Shown here: positions 58,449 through 64,000 of the stretch, piece after piece
How the letters are laid out: the number at the start of each line of letters is the position of its first letter
Numbering within the stretch: the stretch's first letter is position 1
Origin: a virus
Length of the DNA stretch: 64,000 nucleotides
Reading direction: 5' to 3' (one strand)
Virus record (IMG/VR): IMGVR_UViG_3300006037_000005
Span: 62,001-126,000 of that record
Made by a program: the position numbers and the translations under genes
The notes under the pieces: model-generated
Seen by the model: only the letters and a program-made list of their open reading frames with translations
Database searches by the model: none
What the model was told of the DNA's origin: nothing

Positions 58449-59642
58449 TTAAAATAATGATGGGAATAATATCAAGTTTCTATCCAACTCCATTAAATTC
58501 ATAGATTTTAGGATATTGTTTATTGGAGCAAGTATTAATTTTTCGAATTGCAAATCATAATCAATATCCTTTGCAATTTCTATCGGATAAGTTCCTGGTA
58601 AAAAAGAGAAAGTTTCAATTTCATCATTTTTCGTATAGTAATACTTAACCCTATCACCAGATTGAATGAGTTGATATTTGTTTTTGTACTTCGTGTTGTA
58701 CAAAAGATAGTTGTAAACTGCAGAACCTTTCGTATGTGGTTTACAATTTTTACCAATTTCAATGGCTGTTTTATCATTCAAGATAAAATCATAATAATTT
58801 GAGATCCTCTCTGTTTTACAGATGTTGTCTATATCAGTGGTTTCAAATTCATTTCTCAAAGATAGAAGTATGTCTAAAAGTTTATTTTGATTGAACTCAT
58901 TGGATATGATGAACTTTATCATATCCTTGAGTTTGTTTCTGCAAAATTTTGGTATAGAGGATTGAGAGGTTTCAATCCCCTTGGTTTCAATTTTCTCCAA
59001 TGACTTGAATCTATTGCCTTTCTTCCAAATAGTATCTTTGATATATTTTTTCTTGGCTAACCAGATAACAGATTCACAAATTTGTTCAAATACTAATTTG
59101 AAGGCTGGACTACCATCGGTTTTAATTTCAAATCCATTGAATTTCTTTACATAGGAAGATAAAGAATCAATTATGAAATTGTTGATTCGAAATTTACAAA
59201 TATTTTGTATGAAATCAACAAAATCCAATTTTTGACCATCTTTCCAAACAATACCATCGTAAACTGAATCAAAAACAACAAAAACTGAATCTGTATCAAG
59301 ATAATTAACAACATTGTGATGTATTCTTGATACAGATTCAATACCAATTCTGTTGTGCAATTCTGAATCTCTATACCAGATTTCTTTGAAATAATGATTG
59401 AAAACCCTTTCTGTATATTGGATTATATCTTGTGATTGTAAAGTTGTTGATTCCGCAATGTTTCTAAGATAGAAAGGGAATCTGTTAAACCCCTCAACAC
59501 CATAGACAGAATTTAGAATAACTTTACAGCCTTGATCATAATTCCTATTAAAGAGTTTTGATGATTCAAGCCTCTGTATTTCATTCTCTATATCATCAAT
59601 GCTTGAATTTTCATCGACAGAAGAATGCTTGAATTCATACAT
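58449..59642 (-). CDS. family-B DNA polymerase, C-terminal half (motifs B and C)
   Basis: The 397-residue protein begins with a helical segment ('SIDDIENEIQRLESSKLFNR'). It then has motif B 'CKVILNSVYG' (K40, N44, Y47, G48) and motif C 'NYLDTDSV' (D116, D118), the rest being the thumb. It ends 'LDRNLILFPSLF', which may be a clamp-binding tail. It lacks exonuclease and motif A, which are in the downstream gene 56901-58445. Because the C-half is translated first, the order is permuted, so this is not a simple frameshift of one gene. The polymerase active site needs D412 of the other chain. Confidence 0.85.
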   Translation of the reverse strand: MYEFKHSSVDENSSIDDIENEIQRLESSKLFNRNYDQGCKVILNSVYGVEGFNRFPFYLRNIAESTTLQSQDIIQYTERVFNHYFKEIWYRDSELHNRIGIESVSRIHHNVVNYLDTDSVFVVFDSVYDGIVWKDGQKLDFVDFIQNICKFRINNFIIDSLSSYVKKFNGFEIKTDGSPAFKLVFEQICESVIWLAKKKYIKDTIWKKGNRFKSLEKIETKGIETSQSSIPKFCRNKLKDMIKFIISNEFNQNKLLDILLSLRNEFETTDIDNICKTERISNYYDFILNDKTAIEIGKNCKPHTKGSAVYNYLLYNTKYKNKYQLIQSGDRVKYYYTKNDEIETFSFLPGTYPIEIAKDIDYDLQFEKLILAPINNILKSMNLMELDRNLILFPSLF

Positions 59643-59644
59643 TT

Positions 59645-59857
59645 TTATACTCTCGCTTTAAATATTGGGATCTGTAAAAACAATTTAACAAGAATCGATA
59701 TTAAAGGTATCTTATACAAAAATGTAATATCGAAGGTAGTACCAAAAACCAACAATATTAAAGAAAGTATTATTGAATCTATGATACATCTGACAAAAAT
59801 CTCCGTTAGAACCTTTTTATTAAATATTGCTGAATATACAAGGCTAAATTTGTTCAT
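59645..59857 (-). CDS. small membrane protein in the polymerase operon
   Basis: The 70-residue protein has two hydrophobic segments ('CIIDSIILSLILLVFGTTFD', 'IPLISILVKLFLQIPIF') separated by a short loop, with basic residues at the ends. It starts 5 bp after the upstream gene and ends 2 bp before the polymerase C-half. A membrane anchor for the replisome is possible but not shown. The plus-strand ORF here is a shadow. Confidence 0.52.
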   Translation of the reverse strand: MNKFSLVYSAIFNKKVLTEIFVRCIIDSIILSLILLVFGTTFDITFLYKIPLISILVKLFLQIPIFKARV

Positions 59858-59862
59858 GGTTA

Positions 59863-60675
59863 TTATTTTTTAAGATTTGACAATGTTACTAGGATTTGAT
59901 CATTGATATCTTTTTTAGCCAAAAGCAAAAACATATCATCAGATTTTGGGTGTTTAGAAATGAAGAAATCGTAAATGTTCTTAGACATAAGATCGAAAAC
60001 CTGTTTTGGAACAAGATAAGATCCTTGTGTGAAAGAATCTGATTTTTCGAAATCTGATTCATAATCAAAACTCCACGCATCTGATTTAGATGAGAATGTT
60101 ATGACATCTGAAATGTCAATTCTAAATGCTGTTGTAACATTGGCATCCTTACCTTCCGCATCAATACAATCACAGATCTTATCTGCAATATCCTGTGTAA
60201 CGACAAAATGCACAAGTGAATCCTGTGTAGAAGATATCTGTTGCCATACATTATTCGGCATGTATGGTATATTTTTTGTGAATTCAGCTGGATTTATCTT
60301 GAAAGATAGTTTTTTGTGCTTAAGTTCCAATGATTTACCAACAAGACCACCAACTGTTGGATCGTGTTCAACCAAAAATTTACCTTCTATTAAATCGATC
60401 TTTTGAGATTTATAAATCTCAAGTACACACATTATGTGTTTCAATTTAAAGAATGGAAATTTAATATCAATTTTCAAGGTCTTGTCATCCCATTCCAATA
60501 TATCAGACATATTTTGTCTTACATATTTTACATAAGTTTTCTGAGTTGGATGACCTTTTGATATGATATAATCGTTGTCTATATCATATGTGTGTGGAAA
60601 ATCTCCACATTTTGATTCTTTTATGAAATCTAATAGTGCACAGACATTTAGATTTTTAAATTTAATTTCCTGCAT
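59863..60675 (-). CDS. hypothetical protein, possible sliding clamp
   Basis: The 270-residue protein alternates beta strands and short helices ('TLKIDIKFPFFKLKHIMCVLE', 'LSFKINPAEFTKNI', 'SLVHFVVTQDIADKICDCID', 'TAFRIDISDVITFSS'), as a two- or three-domain clamp fold would. Its position directly upstream of the polymerase genes fits a gp45-type sliding clamp, and the size is near that of T4 gp45 (228 aa). No sequence motif proves it, so the clamp call is an inference. Confidence 0.45.
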   Translation of the reverse strand: MQEIKFKNLNVCALLDFIKESKCGDFPHTYDIDNDYIISKGHPTQKTYVKYVRQNMSDILEWDDKTLKIDIKFPFFKLKHIMCVLEIYKSQKIDLIEGKFLVEHDPTVGGLVGKSLELKHKKLSFKINPAEFTKNIPYMPNNVWQQISSTQDSLVHFVVTQDIADKICDCIDAEGKDANVTTAFRIDISDVITFSSKSDAWSFDYESDFEKSDSFTQGSYLVPKQVFDLMSKNIYDFFISKHPKSDDMFLLLAKKDINDQILVTLSNLKK

Positions 60676-60712
60676 ATGGGTTTTATTATTTAAAAAGATT
60701 TTAGTTTCAATT

Positions 60713-61222
60713 TCAAGGTGTTTTTGAAGTAAATGATTGCACAGCCAAGCCTTTCTTTATAAGACCAAAAATATCATAGTTCCTCTTAAAAAGGTACGCT
60801 ATGATAAAAGGTATGTTATTAGAAATATATTTCTTGTTTAGATTTTTGTCAGAAACTATTATTGATAATGTGTCTGGGTTTATTGTTACATCATAGTCAT
60901 CTCCTTGGCAAACAATGTTGTTTCCACTTCTTTTTGTTTTGAATTTGAAATTCTTATCATTAACGGCAAGTTTTGCAACATTTATAATATCTGCTCTTGC
61001 TATGGATGACATTTTCCTGAGCATAAACTTTATGCTGTTTATTGAAACCTCCAGATTGTCTACCTTCTGATTCGATATTATACATGTCTTCTTCTTTCTG
61101 TTTATCGATATGAGTTTTGCTCTACCATATGGTGAAGTTACTTCACCATTACCATACATATCGATAATATCAGAAAATCTTATATTGTCTGTTCCTAAAT
61201 TCTTAAGTATTGGATCTTTCAT
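60713..61222 (-). CDS. hypothetical protein
   Basis: The 169-residue basic protein has 'GEVTSPYGRAKLISINRKKK', a helical middle ('ARADIINVAKLAVNDKNF') and strands 'NNIVCQGDDYDVTINPDTLSIIV'. No family is recognised. It overlaps the MazG-like gene by 20 bp and sits between nucleotide enzymes and the replisome genes. Confidence 0.57.
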   Translation of the reverse strand: MKDPILKNLGTDNIRFSDIIDMYGNGEVTSPYGRAKLISINRKKKTCIISNQKVDNLEVSINSIKFMLRKMSSIARADIINVAKLAVNDKNFKFKTKRSGNNIVCQGDDYDVTINPDTLSIIVSDKNLNKKYISNNIPFIIAYLFKRNYDIFGLIKKGLAVQSFTSKTP

Positions 61223-61847
61223 TTTCTGATAAGTAGTCTTCTATCTGTTTATTTTCAGACTTTATGTCCTTATTATATATGAAATTGTTTCCATATCTAC
61301 CATTCGGATATCTTGATTTCAATTTTATGAAATTTGTAGCCATAACCTCTGAGAGAGAAAATTTCCATTTAGCCAAAATCAATGTGTAGTAGAAAAGTAT
61401 ATCACCCATTTCAGCAATTTTCGAAGACCTTGAAATTTCTTTCTTAAAGAATATTTCATCCGCAACAATATCAGAAACTTCAGCCATTTCTGTTGACATT
61501 TTTAATGTGGCTTGTAAGATATCGGAGACATCATCTTTTCTATTGAATACAGAAGTGACAAAACCCATATATGATGTAAAATCAATATTTGTATCACCAA
61601 GTATTGTCTCAAGTATGGCATTAGAGAATGGTGTCTGATCATATGGTTCTTTTAAAGTATAATAGAATCTGTTGACGAATTTTCTATTACTGAACAAAAA
61701 AAGAACTTTATTTTTCTTGTAGATATCACAAATAACAGTGCTGTTTTGCTGTTTTATAATAACTTCGTGATCTTGCTTTGAGGCATATAAATTTATGGTA
61801 TGCCAAATGTTATTTGAATTACTTTTTGGATCAAAATTTTCAACCAT
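61203..61847 (-). CDS. MazG-like nucleotide pyrophosphohydrolase (possible MazZ)
   Basis: The C-terminal half of this 214-residue protein has the MazG metal-binding pattern: E120-M-A-E123 in 'KMSTEMAEVSDIVADEIFF' and E146-M-G-D149 in 'IAEMGDILFYYTLI', then 'KLKSRYPNGRYG'. The first ~100 residues are a beta-rich extension. MazG-type enzymes hydrolyse (d)NTPs to (d)NMPs. In phages with 2-aminoadenine DNA the related MazZ makes dGMP, the substrate of PurZ. Its neighbours are a guanylate kinase (8-bp overlap) and replication genes. Specificity cannot be read from the sequence. Confidence 0.72.
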   Translation of the reverse strand: MVENFDPKSNSNNIWHTINLYASKQDHEVIIKQQNSTVICDIYKKNKVLFLFSNRKFVNRFYYTLKEPYDQTPFSNAILETILGDTNIDFTSYMGFVTSVFNRKDDVSDILQATLKMSTEMAEVSDIVADEIFFKKEISRSSKIAEMGDILFYYTLILAKWKFSLSEVMATNFIKLKSRYPNGRYGNNFIYNKDIKSENKQIEDYLSENERSNT

Positions 61848-62436
61848 TTTTATTTGATTTATAAAAATTTAATATTAATTCAAGGGTTTTATCTATGGAT
61901 AGATTATCGTTGTGGATATTAAAATAGGGGTGTATAATATCTTTTGCAAATTCTTCTTTCTCAAATCTGCATCTGATCACAGCTTTGGAAAGCATTGCTA
62001 TTCTTTTTTCATCACTATCATATCTTTCAAGTTGTCTTGCTTGAGATATAGATCCAGAAACCATGAGTTTTACGATTTTAATATCAAATTCCTCAAAAAA
62101 ATGTTGTGGTATTATATTGACACCAGTAGGATTCATTATAAACAGATTCTTTTCTTTGAATTGTTCGGTGGAAGTGCCATATTTGAATCCGTTATGCTCA
62201 ACTTTTTGTATAAAACCAAGATCTTCAAATTCTTTGTCTGATACAAAATTGTAGTCTTTACCGTCTATTTCAGAATCTCTTTTTGGTCTTGTGGTGTGTG
62301 AAACATCACCAATGAAATCGTAGCAATATTTAGCTTTTAGGAAATGATCTTGTAGTAGTAGATTTTTTATTGTGGTCTTACCAGAGCCACTATTCCCTAT
62401 TAATATGAGTTTTTTCGGTAATTTTATTGCATCCAT
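61840..62436 (-). CDS. guanylate kinase-like nucleotide kinase
   Basis: The 198-residue protein has the P-loop GNSGSGKTT (13-21). The GMP-binding block is 'SHTTRPKRDSEIDGKDYNFV' plus 'EFEDLGFIQKVEHNGFKYGT', the classical S-x-T-T-R-x-P-R-x-G-E-x-x-G-x-D-Y-x-F pattern. A later region ('QLERYDSDEKRIAMLSKAVIRC') corresponds to the lid. The expected reaction is (d)GMP to (d)GDP. In the dZ pathway a guanylate kinase also phosphorylates dZMP. It is the second gene of an operon beginning with 62477-63130 and overlaps the MazG-like gene. Confidence 0.82.
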   Translation of the reverse strand: MDAIKLPKKLILIGNSGSGKTTIKNLLLQDHFLKAKYCYDFIGDVSHTTRPKRDSEIDGKDYNFVSDKEFEDLGFIQKVEHNGFKYGTSTEQFKEKNLFIMNPTGVNIIPQHFFEEFDIKIVKLMVSGSISQARQLERYDSDEKRIAMLSKAVIRCRFEKEEFAKDIIHPYFNIHNDNLSIDKTLELILNFYKSNKNG

Positions 62437-62476
62437 ATTGTTTGTATGTATGGATGCAATAAAGGTTTCTTTTTTA

Positions 62477-63130
62477 TTATTTTTTCTTGGCTGTAACCTT
62501 TGGTTTTTTGGAAGCCTCTTCTAAAGATTCTGTAACAGTTTCAGAACTAACCTCTACAGTAGTTTCAGTTTCGGTAGTTACTTCTAAAGATTCTGTAACA
62601 GTTTCAGAAGTAATCTCTTCAGCAGAAACTTCCACCTCTTCAGTTGTTCCAATGGTTTCAACTTCAGAAACAATCTCCTCCGATTTTGTTTCATCTATGT
62701 CGATTATGGCTTCGACATCCCCTGTTGTGGCCTCATCCGTTTTCTCCTTTTCTATAACTGTTTCAAGTTTAGTATCAGTGTTGTCATAATTGAATATAAA
62801 ATCTTTTATATCTCCTACAAGTCTGATACCAGCAATGCCATTTCTAGAATCAAATTTGTACAACTGTACACCAGAAGCATTTTTTAGTAATGTCATAGCA
62901 TACATGAATTTTCTGATCATAACATAATCATGATCGAAATAATGGGAAATTTCGTTGAATGTGAATGACATATCCTTTCTATCCAAAAATGGCATCGTTT
63001 TAATTTTATCAACGAGTTCCATCTCTTCCGATTTTTCCAAATGGTCTGTCATTGAAAACCAATGAGAATCTATAAAAATGGAGTTGTCAACTTCTGTAGA
63101 TGATAGTTTAATTTTGCTAAATACTTTCAT
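62477..63130 (-). CDS. hypothetical protein with acidic Thr/Glu repeat tail
   Basis: Residues 1-115 of this 217-residue protein form a folded part ('SFTFNEISHYFDHDYVMIRKFMYAMTLL', 'GIAGIRLVGDI'), possibly a winged-helix-like domain. The rest is low-complexity, rich in Thr, Glu, Ser and Val, with 'SETVTESLE' repeated, and ends with basic 'KKPKVTAKKK'. The repeat is visible in DNA: 29 bp at 62518-62546 recur at 62581-62609. It is first in its operon and divergent from 63184. Confidence 0.58.
   Translation of the reverse strand: MKVFSKIKLSSTEVDNSIFIDSHWFSMTDHLEKSEEMELVDKIKTMPFLDRKDMSFTFNEISHYFDHDYVMIRKFMYAMTLLKNASGVQLYKFDSRNGIAGIRLVGDIKDFIFNYDNTDTKLETVIEKEKTDEATTGDVEAIIDIDETKSEEIVSEVETIGTTEEVEVSAEEITSETVTESLEVTTETETTVEVSSETVTESLEEASKKPKVTAKKK
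62518..62609. repeat. 29-bp direct repeat (63-bp period)
   Basis: 62518-62546 and 62581-62609 are identical and 63 bp apart, so the repeat encodes a 21-residue unit in frame. It could change length by recombination without loss of frame. Confidence 0.8.
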
Positions 63131-63183
63131 ATTGAAACTGTTTTATTTTTGTGTATATATTCTATCACAAAGTGGTTTCTTCT

Positions 63184-63408
63184 ATGGATTGTACAACAGT
63201 GAAGTTTAGGGGTCAAGAATTGAGCATAAAGAATGATACATTTTCTAACCCCCTTTTGAGATTAATGTTATCCTATATCGAAATTGTTGATATAAAACAT
63301 GGTGAAGGTCTTATCTACTATGAAAGACTCAAAGATAATTGGAAACTTGAGATAGAAGATAAAGAATTGGATAACCAAATAAGAAAAATTTTAGCAACAA
63401 GAAAATGA
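63184..63408 (+). CDS. small hypothetical protein
   Basis: The protein has about 74 residues from the ATG at 63184 ('MDCTTVKFRGQELSIKNDTF'); a GTG at 63151 would add 11 residues. It is alpha/beta with 'IVDIKHGEGLIYYERLKDNW' and a helical end. It starts a plus-strand operon, divergent from 62477-63130, and overlaps the next gene by 4 bp. Confidence 0.55.
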   Translation: MDCTTVKFRGQELSIKNDTFSNPLLRLMLSYIEIVDIKHGEGLIYYERLKDNWKLEIEDKELDNQIRKILATRK

Positions 63409-64000
63409 AAATAGATTTTTATTTTTCACAATTAGCAAACAGAAAATTTGTGTTTACGAACCAACACAATATAGAAGTTGAGGGTACTGCAGTATCTTAT
63501 AAAATGTCACCAATGAAAGCCATTGTGATGTCAGATGGTACTGCTATTCCTTACCAAAATTTCGAGGAGATTGCCCATGACATCGGATATGCTGATAATT
63601 ACCAACCAACAGAGGATGATGAGCAAGGTGGTGGATTTTTTGATATACAAGAAGATGAATTCGGAAACCCAATTGTGGAATCTATAGGGCATAACAATGA
63701 ACAAGGTTCTATGGTAACATTGGAAATATCAAATTCTTCATCACCAAATAGACCTCAATCATCTGTTCAAAAAAACCCGATTGAAACGTTGTTAAGTCAA
63801 GCTAAATTGCAAAAATCTTCTCTCACCATAAATATTGAAGCATTGTTACCAAAGAGCAGTCTTTATGAGACTATTATAGATTCTTTTGGTGATGAATCGG
63901 TTGACAGTATTATCAATTTTGTATTGAAATCTATAGATCAAAAGGCAATAAAAACAGCATTAACAGAGGCGATAAAGGATAAATACAATGGGGATAAGCC
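63405..64000 (+). CDS. partial hypothetical protein at the window edge
   Basis: From the ATG at 63405 (overlapping the preceding TGA) the frame is open to the window edge, about 198 codons. It begins 'MKIDFYFSQLANRKFVFTNQ' and has a Gly/Asp-rich middle ('DEQGGGFFDIQEDEFG') and then a helical part ('TLLSQAKLQKSSLTINIEAL'). It is probably a phage structural or regulatory protein. The end is missing. Confidence 0.6.
   Translation, partial: MKIDFYFSQLANRKFVFTNQHNIEVEGTAVSYKMSPMKAIVMSDGTAIPYQNFEEIAHDIGYADNYQPTEDDEQGGGFFDIQEDEFGNPIVESIGHNNEQGSMVTLEISNSSSPNRPQSSVQKNPIETLLSQAKLQKSSLTINIEALLPKSSLYETIIDSFGDESVDSIINFVLKSIDQKAIKTALTEAIKDKYNGDK

Noticed and set aside
59625-59873. 82-codon plus-strand ORF
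   Set aside because: It overlaps the membrane protein 59645-59857 and both polymerase-side neighbours on the other strand; a shadow.
1-64000. CRISPR array, tRNA genes, integrase or attachment sites
   Set aside because: No regular spaced repeats, no cloverleaf-like segment with a T-arm sequence, and no recombinase were seen on either strand by eye.
1-64000. Recoded stop codon as in some large gut phages
   Set aside because: TAG, TGA and TAA all end genes with tight, sensible spacing to the next start (for example TAG at 10817, TGA at 6223), so a standard code is supported.

Overview
This window is part of the genome of a large, contractile-tailed (T4-like in gene content, probably jumbo) bacteriophage of a Bacteroidota host. 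The evidence is: low GC; tightly packed, mostly minus-strand genes with ATGA-type overlaps; weak or absent Shine-Dalgarno sequences; phage replication and recombination genes (SbcC/gp46- and SbcD/gp47-like nuclease, DnaB/gp41-like helicase, UvsX/RecA-like recombinase, family-B DNA polymerase); and baseplate genes (gp6/J-like wedge, gp5-like OB-fold spike, hub-like proteins). A secreted protein with a type IX secretion C-terminal domain points specifically to Bacteroidota. TAA, TAG and TGA all act as stops, so the code looks standard. No tRNA, CRISPR array or integrase was seen.

Layout. 1-8.9 kb (minus): recombination and replication block, with one C5-cytosine methyltransferase. 8.9-10.8 kb (plus): baseplate wedge. 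10.9-18.2 kb (minus): second C5 methyltransferase, small unknowns, an ECF-sigma/MORN fusion and an M16 peptidase. 18.2-23.2 kb: VWA protein, a second ECF sigma with an apparent +1 frameshift, and a PurA/PurZ-like adenylosuccinate synthetase. 23.2-25.1 kb (plus): homing-endonuclease-like protein. 25.1-40.5 kb: accessory region with leucine-rich-repeat paralogues, GNAT, phosphoesterase, GroES-like protein, the type IX-secreted protein, a baseplate spike and a few virion genes. 40.6-41.5 kb: a membrane protein and a 447-bp non-coding stretch with C-rich tracts. 41.5-55.3 kb: DHH phosphoesterase, MmcB-like nuclease, virion proteins, adenylosuccinate lyase, and three large tail/baseplate proteins. 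55.3-63.1 kb (minus): exonuclease, DNA polymerase split into two genes in permuted order, MazG-like pyrophosphohydrolase and guanylate kinase. 63.2-64 kb: start of another plus-strand operon.

How genes may work together. (i) A PurA homologue whose catalytic Asp position is Ser (the PurZ-like state), a PurB homologue, a guanylate kinase and a MazG-like hydrolase together would be nearly a full set for making 2-aminoadenine (dZ) nucleotides. This is a hypothesis only; no DatZ is in the window. (ii) Six proteins end in a shared C-terminal tag (R-L-S-K-F-R) preceded by I-x-E-S, the form of a T4-type prohead-protease site. This suggests a cleavable C-terminal capsid-targeting peptide. (iii) Two near-perfect sigma-54 promoters sit upstream of the secreted protein and of an HTH operon, and the phage also encodes two ECF-type sigma factors, so transcription is probably staged by several sigma factors. 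(iv) Several genes show frame-switching or degenerate forms: a 13-bp tandem duplication in a lipoprotein, a +1 shift in an ECF sigma factor, an ATG-less ORF behind a stop codon, and an LRR gene with a frameshifted N-terminus.
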